Positions 44,493 through 52,204 of a DNA stretch of 64,000 bases are shown here, one piece after another. The position numbers were made by a program, and so were the translations under genes. This DNA comes from Myxacorys almedinensis A (GTDB lineage: Bacteria > Cyanobacteriota > Cyanobacteriia > Leptolyngbyales > Leptolyngbyaceae). How positions within the stretch are numbered: the first letter of the stretch is position 1; each line of letters begins with the position of its first letter. The stretch lies in the NCBI RefSeq assembly GCF_010091945.1, contig NZ_WVIE01000008.1, forward strand, positions 62,001-126,000, written 5' to 3'. Under the pieces are notes generated by a model. The model had not been told where the DNA came from. It did not search any database and saw only the letters and a list, made by a program, of their open reading frames with translations.

Positions 44493-44957
44493 TTATTCCT
44501 CACCATCGGCAAGTTCAACGGTTTTGACGACCGTCCGAGGAACTGCGATCGCTCGCCCCTTGAGGTTGATATGAACTGCATCGTCATCTCGGCGAACTAA
44601 GTTACCAGTCCACTCGGCGCGGTTGTTGAACGGCTCGGAGGTGGTGACGATGACCGGAAAGCCTCGAAATGAGGTGAATTCTCGGTCGGTCGTCAGCAAT
44701 TTTGAGATGCCAGGGCTTGAGATTTCCAAAACATAGGCATCCAAAATTAAATCAGACTCATCTAGCACCGCTTCTAGAGCGCGGCTCATCTGTTCGCAGT
44801 CTTCCAGCCCGGTATCATCCTTTGTATTTCGGACATCGACTCGCAAAACGGGCGGACTTTGATGGGTATGAAACACGGCTGTCACCACTTCTAAGCCCAA
44901 CGACTGAGCTACCGGAGCAGCCAAATCTAAAATTTGGGGAATTAAAGGATGCGCCAT
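44493..44957 (-). CDS. rimP: Ribosome maturation factor RimP
   Basis: About 154 residues from ATG 44957 (MAHPLIPQILDLAAPVAQSLGLEVV), which has GGAGGG 8 bp upstream; the frame is open to 44993, but that part covers the leader hairpin. Conserved parts are LRVDVRNTKDDTGLEDCEQMSRALEAVLDE and YVLEISSPGISKLL, followed by the C-terminal SH3-like domain. RimP is needed for 30S subunit maturation. First gene of the rimP-nusA operon. Confidence 0.94.
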   Translation of the reverse strand: MAHPLIPQILDLAAPVAQSLGLEVVTAVFHTHQSPPVLRVDVRNTKDDTGLEDCEQMSRALEAVLDESDLILDAYVLEISSPGISKLLTTDREFTSFRGFPVIVTTSEPFNNRAEWTGNLVRRDDDAVHINLKGRAIAVPRTVVKTVELADGEE

Positions 44958-44975
44958 TGATAATACCCTCCAAAT

Positions 44976-45023
44976 AAAAAAAGTGGGGGACACCCACTTC
45001 TCATGAAACGACTGAATTTCATG
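44976..45023 (-). promoter_or_regulatory. Leader hairpins before rimP, attenuator-like
   Basis: On the minus strand a first stem CATGAAA/TTTCATG (45002-45008 with 45017-45023) is followed by AAGTGGG/CCCACTT (44981-44987 with 44993-44999) and a run of seven T ending 5 bp before the GGAGGG ribosome-binding site. Stem plus T-run is an intrinsic terminator in the leader of an operon encoding NusA, so attenuation is plausible. Alternatively it ends an upstream minus-strand transcript. Confidence 0.5.
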
Positions 45024-45462
45024 GAACTTTGTGATTCAGTAAAACTGCTTTCACTATTTGATATTTTAGCGAATTAATTTGCAAGTGACGCAATTGCAAC
45101 TGAGTCATGAGCAGAGCAAGCGGATCAGAGGTTTGGTTGGGGTGCGATCGTAGATAACCTTGTGGATCACAAAGGAGAGTGGAAGCAGGCTGAGCATCTA
45201 TTCAGAAGCGATTTGGTCAATCGGAACTGACCTTTGCATAGACATCATTCATACCTTCAACAATGCATAAATCAGAACCTAAATCAGAACCTATTGATCG
45301 CAGGGCGTTGTATGAGACACTCCTGTTTTTGATGGTTGGCTTGTAACCTTGGATAATCAAACCCATAAAGTCCTGCGAAATGTGCTGAGTACGTCAAGTT
45401 TTCGCGCTATGTTAAACAGCAAAGTTAAACAGCAAAGCTGGCTCTAGCAAGTAAACATTCCT
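45024..45462. other. Gene-free stretch between divergent genes
   Basis: Sequence upstream of rimP on one side and of the 97-residue gene on the other. It should contain both promoters, but I see no clear -35/-10 pair or repeat. Confidence 0.4.
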
Positions 45463-45756
45463 GTGAAATACTTCTTTCTAACTGATGGCTGGGCGGTGGG
45501 TCGCGTTTGGGAGCTAGGTGGCTTGTGGAATGAACTCTCTTGGCGTCGCAAACCCCACATTGAGCAAACGACGGTATGTGTGTGGGAAAACGACGAAAAG
45601 CTATGGCTTTACCGCGTTGAAGATGCTGTGTTGATGGTCGAAGTTAAACCAGTTTCTGATGCTGAGGTCGATGCGATCGGGCAAGTGGTTTTAAAACGAT
45701 TGATGACGGCTGATCAGGCGATCGATATGCTCAACAAGACGGGAGGAGAAACCTGA
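45463..45756 (+). CDS. Conserved hypothetical protein, 97 residues
   Basis: Starts with GTG (KYFFLTDGWAVGRVWELGGLWNELSWRRKPHI) and contains CVWENDEKLWLYRVEDAVLMVEV and a C-terminal helix. The Trp-rich N-terminal half and compact size suggest a small folded cytosolic protein seen in other cyanobacteria. It has no signal peptide or membrane segment. I do not recognise a named family. No ribosome-binding site is obvious, so the start is provisional. Confidence 0.6.
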   Translation: MKYFFLTDGWAVGRVWELGGLWNELSWRRKPHIEQTTVCVWENDEKLWLYRVEDAVLMVEVKPVSDAEVDAIGQVVLKRLMTADQAIDMLNKTGGET

Positions 45757-45981
45757 GAACCGTCTCGAAGCATGACCGAATCGACCCTCGACATTCTCTC
45801 GACATTCTATAGTTGCTCTCTGCCGGAGACCCCCGCATCAATCTTTGCCCCCTCGCCAAGTGGGTCGAAAGCAGCAAAGAGGTGAAGTATCCGGGGATCT
45901 GGCGTAAGTCTGAATTTTTAAGTCTGAGTTTTATCGACCTCATGTTTTCTGAGCAGAGTGCGATCGCACCCTCATTTTCCT

Positions 45982-46204
45982 AACGCAGATAGCGCTTCAT
46001 CTTGGAACTCCTTAAAATTTGTCCTCCGTAACTTGATCCCATTTTCAATAGGGCGAGTATAATCGCAAACATCACCCTCCTCAGGCGTTGCGTAGAGTTT
46101 AACGTCAGGCTAGCTCTGAGTGTCGCTTTATATTCCGCTTGGGTTAGGGTGCGGTTCGCACTGCCAAGTTTTGCAAAAGCGGTGGAATCTTTAGGGCATT
46201 CCAT
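45982..46204 (-). pseudogene. Candidate decayed gene of unknown family
   Basis: The minus strand first reads KDSTAFAKLGSANRTLTQAE, then a protein-like continuation appears one frame over: VKLYATPEEGDVCDYTRPIE and RTNFKEFQDEALSALGK, with a TGA before 45982. The two pieces overlap near 46085 and look like one sequence broken by a frameshift. No family is recognised. The rest of 45757-46242 holds no supported gene. Confidence 0.3.
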
Positions 46205-46242
46205 ATCTACTGTTCGTTTGATTTGTCATCCATAGCAAAGCC

Positions 46243-47343
46243 ATGCCTCAAGACATCAACGGTAATAAGGCTCTTCTTGATCCGTCCCAAGATGCTCCTG
46301 GGAAAGCCTTTCAAGCCGTCATGCCATCACAATCTTTTCGGGTTGATTCGTTTGCCGATCGGCTGATGGATGATCTGTTTGACGATGTGGAACGACTGTT
46401 AGATGGAAGTCTACCACCGCCACCGCTGAAACGGATCGAAACTGCAAAGCGCCAACCGATGGACGTTAACCCGACTCCTCAATTTTCAGACCTCGTTCCA
46501 CAGCCCCATCTGCCGCAGTGGAATACGTTGATTCGAGAGGACAGTCTGGCGGTGCCGGAAGTTCATGAATTGATGAATGGCAAACCTCAGGTGTTGCGGC
46601 TCAGTAGCGTGTTTCAAAAGCTTCTAGTCGTGGCGCTGTTTGCCTCTGCGATCGCAGCAGCGAGTCTGTGGCTGACGCAACGGGGCATGGTGGGTCGGCT
46701 CGTTAGGGCGATCGCTCAAGAGCCGCAGGTGGTTGCCCCAGTTGCGATCGCAAAAGCGCCCCCGGTAGAACACAATCAACAGTTTTCGGAATATGTGCAG
46801 CGATCGCTAGCTGCCATCGATCGCAAAGCGGCCAGCGGAAAGCCAATGAATGGGGCAACCGTTCCTTACAAAAATAGCCTTCCTACGGCGGCAGGCAGTG
46901 GCGCAACCTCTTCTACACCACTGCCAAAAGTGCCAGTCGTGATCAACGTTCCTCCGATCGCGGCAGCCCCTCCTACGGCTCCGGCTGCCGTTATGGTTAA
47001 CGATCCTGCCCGCCAAGAATTAAATCAACTTTTGGCAAGACTTTCAGGCGTTTTAGAAAGAATGTATCCTGCCAATCGCCCGCAGATTCAGCAGGCGATG
47101 GCATCTGCCACAAAAGCCGTGCCCAGCACTCCCGAACTTCAACGCACGATTCGCGGCTTGGTGATTGCCACCGATCCTACCCAGTCGGCGGCGTTGGTGG
47201 AGACAAACGGTGTAACCCAGCGCTACTATACGGGTGAAACCGTTGGGTCTAGCGGGTGGAGCATTGTTGAGATTGCTGGCAGTAGTGCTGTCTTAAGACG
47301 AAATGGGGAACTCCGAACGCTCTCGACTGGGCAAAAATTCTAA
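46243..47343 (+). CDS. Single-pass membrane protein with GspC/PilP-like C-terminal domain
   Basis: A 366-residue protein: an acidic cytoplasmic N-terminus (FADRLMDDLFDDVERLLDGSLPPPP), one membrane helix (LLVVALFASAIAAASLWL, about residues 128-145), a Pro/Ala-rich periplasmic linker, and a C-terminal domain (RTIRGLVIATDPTQSAALVE to ELRTLSTGQKF) that resembles the HR domain of GspC or PilP. Such domains bind secretins. The likeness is by pattern, and no other type II secretion or pilus genes are nearby. Confidence 0.6.
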   Translation: MPQDINGNKALLDPSQDAPGKAFQAVMPSQSFRVDSFADRLMDDLFDDVERLLDGSLPPPPLKRIETAKRQPMDVNPTPQFSDLVPQPHLPQWNTLIREDSLAVPEVHELMNGKPQVLRLSSVFQKLLVVALFASAIAAASLWLTQRGMVGRLVRAIAQEPQVVAPVAIAKAPPVEHNQQFSEYVQRSLAAIDRKAASGKPMNGATVPYKNSLPTAAGSGATSSTPLPKVPVVINVPPIAAAPPTAPAAVMVNDPARQELNQLLARLSGVLERMYPANRPQIQQAMASATKAVPSTPELQRTIRGLVIATDPTQSAALVETNGVTQRYYTGETVGSSGWSIVEIAGSSAVLRRNGELRTLSTGQKF

Positions 47344-47412
47344 AATAGCGGTTAGGGGGAGTCGGCTAGTCGCCTTGCTCCTAAATTTAATCGCTAGTAT
47401 CGGAGTTTCACT

Positions 47413-47988
47413 ATGGGTCTGTTTGATGATCTCAGCCGGTTTTTAGAGAGCCGACTGGATGAATTTTTGAGAAACAATCCTCATCTCGAACTGCAAGCAT
47501 TGGATGAGAACCTCCGAGAGCAAGAGTTGGAAACTCGGCGACTGATTGTAGACTTGCGATCGCGCGAAAAGCAGGTTGAAAGCGAAATTCTCTCAACGGC
47601 GCAGGAAATTCAGCGTTGGCATATCCGCATTGAAAAAGCAAAAGCCGCCGGACGACTGGATTTAGCCGAGCCTGCTCAAACCCACGAAGCGTCGCTCTTG
47701 CGCGATGGCAATCAGAAATGGGGACAAATGCAAGTGTTGAGAGAGCGCATCAAACACACCGAAGACCTTCGACAAAAAATTCAGGTGCGCCAGCAGGAAG
47801 TGAAGGCAGAACTGGCGCAAGTGCAAACGGCACGGGCAACCCAAGCCGAGCAGCGCTGGGCATCTACAGGTTGGAATCAGAGCCGGAGTGCATTTAATGA
47901 TCCTAGCGACCCATTAGAGCAAAAATTTAGAACGTGGGAAACCCAGGAAGAGCTAGAGCAGATGAAGCGAAAAGCGGGGAATGGGTAA
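47413..47988 (+). CDS. TIGR04376 family coiled-coil protein
   Basis: A 191-residue protein starting MGLFDDLSRFLESRLDEFLRNNPHLELQAL, the signature of the cyanobacterial TIGR04376 family. Residues ~30-150 form a long coiled coil rich in Glu, Arg and Gln, reminiscent of PspA/IM30 helices. The C-terminus ends DPLEQKFRTWETQEELEQMKRKA. It follows the GspC-like gene by 69 bp in the same direction. Function is unknown. Confidence 0.85.
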   Translation: MGLFDDLSRFLESRLDEFLRNNPHLELQALDENLREQELETRRLIVDLRSREKQVESEILSTAQEIQRWHIRIEKAKAAGRLDLAEPAQTHEASLLRDGNQKWGQMQVLRERIKHTEDLRQKIQVRQQEVKAELAQVQTARATQAEQRWASTGWNQSRSAFNDPSDPLEQKFRTWETQEELEQMKRKAGNG

Positions 47989-48316
47989 GACCGCCGCGAT
48001 CGCACGGCGAATTAGGGATATCGGCATAAACCTGACTATGGATACCCAGATCTGGGGATATCCAAACTTTGTGGATCTGCCCGTTTGGTGTTTGGCGAAC
48101 CAGCGCTCACTCGCGATCGCGGGTTCAGCCCCCTCAATCTTTCAAATTTGGCGAACCTGAAACGCTGGCTTCGGTTTTTCAGCCATGCCAGAATCCCAGT
48201 TCTGCCCTTGCTTTCTTTGCAAAAGAGACCGCCTAAATACCTCACATCCTGCTACCCTCAGTAAAGACCCCTTTCTTGAGCGGAAAGGAGGAGTTTACCC
48301 CCTACTGGCTGTAATT
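47989..48316. other. Gene-free stretch upstream of sat
   Basis: 328 bp. The sat frame is open across the second half (from 48185), but the encoded sequence there ([15 protein letters not shown]) does not belong to the ATP sulfurylase family. No clear promoter or hairpin was found. Confidence 0.5.
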
Positions 48317-49480
48317 ATGAGTGATCGCGATGGTATCGCCCCCCACGGTGGGCAACTAATTAACCGCATTGCAACGCCCCAAGAGCGTGAAGAATTTCTT
48401 TCTAAAGCAGAATTTTTGCCAAGAGTGCAGCTTGATGAGCGGGCTGTGTCTGATTTGCAACTCATTGCGATCGGGGGCTTTAGTCCGTTAACCGGGTTTA
48501 TGGGCAAAGCCGACTACGATCGCGTCGTGAGCGAAATGCATCTCGCCAATGGGCTACCCTGGTCAATTCCCGTTACGCTGTCTGTCACCGAAGAGATTGC
48601 AGATTCTCTGAAAGAAGGCACACTGGTACGGTTGGATGATACTACGGGACGCTTTCTTGGCATTTTGCACCTCGCCGAAAAGTATGCGTACGATAAAATT
48701 CACGAAGCCATCAACGTTTATCGTACTGATGAAGAAAAGCATCCTGGGGTTGCGGTTGTTTACCGTCAGGGAAACGTGAATCTTGCAGGAGACGTGTGGT
48801 TGCTAGAGCGAGAAGCTCACCCATTATTTCCTACCTATCAAATTGATCCGGCGGCATCGCGGCAGATGTTTCGCGAAAAAGGCTGGCAAACGATCGTTGC
48901 CTTTCAGACACGCAATCCCATTCATCGCGCCCACGAATACATTATCAAGTGCGCGTTAGAAACGGTGAACGGTTTATTTTTGCATCCTCTGGTGGGGGCA
49001 ACGAAAGAAGATGATATCGCCGCTGATATTCGGATGCGGTGTTATGAAATTATGCTGGAGCATTATTTTCCCCGAAACCAGGTCATTCTTGGCATTAATC
49101 CGTCTGCAATGCGCTATGCGGGACCTCGTGAAGCCATCTTTCATGCGCTGCTGAGAAAAAATTATGGGTGCACTCACTTTATTGTCGGTCGTGATCACGC
49201 GGGTGTTGGTGATTACTATGGCACCTACGATGCTCAATCTATTTTTGATGAGTTTGATGCGGCGGCGTTGGGCATTACGCCGATGAAGTTTGAACATGCG
49301 TTTTACTGCACTCGAACTCAGGGCATGGCAACGACAAAAACAAGTCCGAGTATGCCTGAAGAACGCATTCACCTGTCTGGAACCAAAGTCCGAGAAATGC
49401 TTCGTCGGGGAGAATTGCCGCCTCCAGAATTTTCTCGTCCTGAAGTAGCTGCCGAACTTGCCAAAGCGATGAAAGTTTAG
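48317..49480 (+). CDS. sat: Sulfate adenylyltransferase (ATP sulfurylase)
   Basis: 387 residues from ATG 48317 ([19 protein letters not shown]), the usual family start. It catalyses ATP + sulfate to adenosine 5'-phosphosulfate and pyrophosphate, the first step of sulfate assimilation. Visible motifs are [17 protein letters not shown], the nucleotide-binding [13 protein letters not shown] (Q-x-R-N and HxxH), [33 protein letters not shown] and the C-terminal [24 protein letters not shown]. It lacks an APS-kinase domain. It is monocistronic. Confidence 0.96.
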   Translation: MSDRDGIAPHGGQLINRIATPQEREEFLSKAEFLPRVQLDERAVSDLQLIAIGGFSPLTGFMGKADYDRVVSEMHLANGLPWSIPVTLSVTEEIADSLKEGTLVRLDDTTGRFLGILHLAEKYAYDKIHEAINVYRTDEEKHPGVAVVYRQGNVNLAGDVWLLEREAHPLFPTYQIDPAASRQMFREKGWQTIVAFQTRNPIHRAHEYIIKCALETVNGLFLHPLVGATKEDDIAADIRMRCYEIMLEHYFPRNQVILGINPSAMRYAGPREAIFHALLRKNYGCTHFIVGRDHAGVGDYYGTYDAQSIFDEFDAAALGITPMKFEHAFYCTRTQGMATTKTSPSMPEERIHLSGTKVREMLRRGELPPPEFSRPEVAAELAKAMKV

Positions 49481-49836
49481 CCCATTTTTAGCCCTTTGTT
49501 CTAGCGACTAGGCTTCTTGTAAAAGTGGAGTGGCAACGGATGGGATAACCGATGGAGCGGATGAGCAGAGGGTTTTGGGGCAACGTCTCCTCCGTTATAT
49601 CTGGTTCATCCGCTACCCTGTCTGCTGCTGACGGATTTATGCCAGAAGTCTACTGTTCTAGCCCACCGTTATTCACGCCAGATTTTGTCGTGCTCTTCCT
49701 TAGAGGCAAGGAGGAGATTGGGTCGATCGGCTGAATTTTGGGATTGCTGATTAGAGCGCAAATCTTTTCTAAATTGCGAATTTACGAATTCGTTAGCTGT
49801 TACCCTGATAGCTATGAGCATAGGGTAGTTGAGAAC
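49481..49836. other. Gene-free stretch upstream of the caspase-like gene
   Basis: 356 bp with no supported ORF. The next gene's frame is open from 49738, but the Tat signal only begins at ATG 49837. Confidence 0.5.
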
Positions 49837-52086
49837 ATGAAGCGGCGATCGTTGTTGCGAAGAACGGGGCTTTTGCTTGGCGCTTGGGGCGTAAGTGAAC
49901 TCGGCTTGTCTCTAGGCGTTCCGATGGTGAGCCGCACCGCTTCTGCCTTGGCTCAGCCGACAACTCGTAAGCTTGCTCTGCTGATTGGAATTAATGCGTA
50001 TCGCAATGAGCCGCTCAATGGCTGTCTCACAGATATAGAATTGCAGCGAGAATTGCTGACTTATCGGTTTGGGTTTCAACCGGGTGATATTTTAACCCTC
50101 GCAAATGAAAAAGCAACGCGATCGCAGATCGAAACCGCTTTTACAGAGCATCTGATCCGGCAAGCGAAACCGGATGATGTGGTCGTGATTCATTTCAGTG
50201 GCTACGGTAGCCTGCTCAAGCTGGGCACGGCAGACGAGATTCAGCCCGCGTTGATCACCGCTGATCTGCCCTCTGAAGAGTTGCTCACCAATGCAATTCC
50301 AGAAGACACTCTGTACCTGTTGCTGCGATCGCTGCAAACCGATCAAGTCACCACTGTTCTCGACACAAGTTATGTTTATCCGGGGTCTGCCCTCCAGGGC
50401 AATTTGCGGATTCGCTCTCGCCCTGCCGATGGCGTTGCTTCCCTCGATCAAACAGAACAGCTTTTGCAACAAGACCTGCTCAACACCCTAGCTCTCGATC
50501 GCGCTCAAGTGCGCACTCAGCGGCTGTCTGGGCAGATGCCGGGAATTATTTTGGCGGCGGCAGGTGATCAGCAAGTTGCCACCGAAGCGCCGTGGAATGG
50601 ATTTCATGCAGGGCTGTTTACCTATGCGCTGACTCAGCAGTTGTGGCAAGCGCTGCCCCACTCGACCCTGCGCGTCAATCTTAGCCGCACCGCAGAACGC
50701 CTTGGCAAACGAGTCGATCAAAAACAGCAGATTACCATCAGTGGAAAAAATCGCGGCTCATCGGGCGGCATTCTCAGTGCGCCCCACTTCTCAATGCCCT
50801 ATAATTTATCGCCGTCGCAACCTCCAGCAGATGGTGTAATTACCGCCACAGATGATCCCAAGACCGTGCACCTGTGGCTGGGCGGGCTAGCGCCGCAAGT
50901 CTTTGAGCAATATAGTCTCAACTCGTTGTTTACGGTGGAATCAGACTCAGTGGCATCAGCCTCAGATGCTCAGCCGCTTCCCTTGCTGCAAGTGTATGAA
51001 CGGAATGGACTCACGGCTAAAGCTAAGGTTGTGGCAACAAGCTCGACGCAAGATGCAGTGCTGGCGGTTGGGCAGCGCGTGCAAGAAGCGATTCGGGTGT
51101 TGCCGCGCACGGTGGGGCTTGCGATCGCCATCGATAGCCATCTCAAACGGATCGAGCGAGTTGATGCAGTCAGCGCTTTTTCGGCGGTGTCCTACGTTTC
51201 GGCGGCGACGGCGGGCGAACAGGCGGTCGATTATGTGTTTGGCAGGGGTCGTGCCACCACTCAAGTTGCGTCTCTCTCGACCGATGCGATCGTGGGATCG
51301 ATCCCGCCTTCGAGCTATGGGCTGTTTTCCCAAGGGCGTGACGTGATTCCAAAAACGCTGGGTGACTCGGATGAAGCCGTTAAGCTGGCTGTCCGCCGGT
51401 TAGCACCTCAACTGCAAACCTTGCTGGGGGCTAAAATGTTGGGGCTAACGGTGAATGATAGCTCGTCTCAGTTGGGGGTTCGAGCTACGTTGGCGCAGCT
51501 TGGGTCGCCAGAAAAACTGCTCGTGCAGCAGCAAACTGATCGGGTCGCGAGTGATCCTAATCTCATTACCCCTTCTGATGGAAAGTTGATTACAATTCCG
51601 ATTGGTAATCGCATTCAATATCGCATTGAAAATACTAGCACCCAACCTATTTACGTATTGGTGTTGGGGTTGGATAATTCGGGGACTGCAATTGGGGTTT
51701 GGCACAATTCTGAAGCCGCCCTGCAACCGTCTTCTCCGAGCACTATTCCCGATCAGCCCTACTGGGTTGCACCCGGCGAAAGCGCTTTTATTCCCGTCTC
51801 TGCGCCAAATTCAGAATGGGTGATTCGCGACCCGGTGGGGCTAGCCGAAACCTATATCATTTGCAGTCGTGCCCCGTTTCAGCAAACCGAAAGCTTGCTC
51901 AATAGCAATCTGAGTAGTCGGGTGTTGCGCCCGATCGACAATTTTTTAGAGGTGGCTCAAGCGGTGGTGCAAGATTTGCATCAAGCCAGCGATCGCGCCT
52001 CTCAGTGGATTGGCACCTCTGATGTATTTACGCTAGATGTGAATGCATGGGCAACGTTTCGGTTTATTCATCAAGTCACCGCCTGA
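49837..52086 (+). CDS. Caspase-fold protein (pseudo-orthocaspase) with Tat-type signal
   Basis: 749 residues from ATG 49837, which gives a twin-arginine signal (MKRRSLLRRTGLLLGAWG). A caspase/peptidase C14 domain spans residues ~43-300: KLALLIGINAYRNEPLNGCLTDIELQ, VVVIHFSGYGS and VLDTSYVYPGS. The catalytic His of SGHG is Tyr123 and the catalytic Cys of the D-x-C motif is Ser178, so a protease is not expected. Tyr/Ser variants of cyanobacterial orthocaspases have been described. The C-terminal half contains a DUF4384-like domain (YRIENTSTQPIYVLVLGLDNSG; WVAPGESAFIPVSAP). A binding or regulatory role is inferred. Confidence 0.85.
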   Translation: MKRRSLLRRTGLLLGAWGVSELGLSLGVPMVSRTASALAQPTTRKLALLIGINAYRNEPLNGCLTDIELQRELLTYRFGFQPGDILTLANEKATRSQIETAFTEHLIRQAKPDDVVVIHFSGYGSLLKLGTADEIQPALITADLPSEELLTNAIPEDTLYLLLRSLQTDQVTTVLDTSYVYPGSALQGNLRIRSRPADGVASLDQTEQLLQQDLLNTLALDRAQVRTQRLSGQMPGIILAAAGDQQVATEAPWNGFHAGLFTYALTQQLWQALPHSTLRVNLSRTAERLGKRVDQKQQITISGKNRGSSGGILSAPHFSMPYNLSPSQPPADGVITATDDPKTVHLWLGGLAPQVFEQYSLNSLFTVESDSVASASDAQPLPLLQVYERNGLTAKAKVVATSSTQDAVLAVGQRVQEAIRVLPRTVGLAIAIDSHLKRIERVDAVSAFSAVSYVSAATAGEQAVDYVFGRGRATTQVASLSTDAIVGSIPPSSYGLFSQGRDVIPKTLGDSDEAVKLAVRRLAPQLQTLLGAKMLGLTVNDSSSQLGVRATLAQLGSPEKLLVQQQTDRVASDPNLITPSDGKLITIPIGNRIQYRIENTSTQPIYVLVLGLDNSGTAIGVWHNSEAALQPSSPSTIPDQPYWVAPGESAFIPVSAPNSEWVIRDPVGLAETYIICSRAPFQQTESLLNSNLSSRVLRPIDNFLEVAQAVVQDLHQASDRASQWIGTSDVFTLDVNAWATFRFIHQVTA

Positions 52087-52141
52087 TCAAATCCGGCAGA
52101 TTAGGGCTTGATTTAAGGACTGAAGTACTGTCAAAAACGCC

Positions 52142-52176
52142 AAAAAAAGGCAGAGGAAAGGCAACGCTCCCCTGCC
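52142..52176 (-). terminator. Intrinsic terminator of nrdJ
   Basis: On the minus strand GGCAGGGGA and TCCTCTGCC form a 9-bp stem (one G-T pair) followed by seven T, 29 bp after the nrdJ stop. It lies between convergent genes. Confidence 0.8.
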
Positions 52177-52204
52177 GTTAAACGCTAGTGATGAAAGGGA
52201 TAAT

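Noticed and set aside
45813-45922. An open frame reading LLSAGDPRINLCPLAKWVES
   Set aside because: Short, without a start codon or recognised family; possibly a gene fragment, but not supportable.
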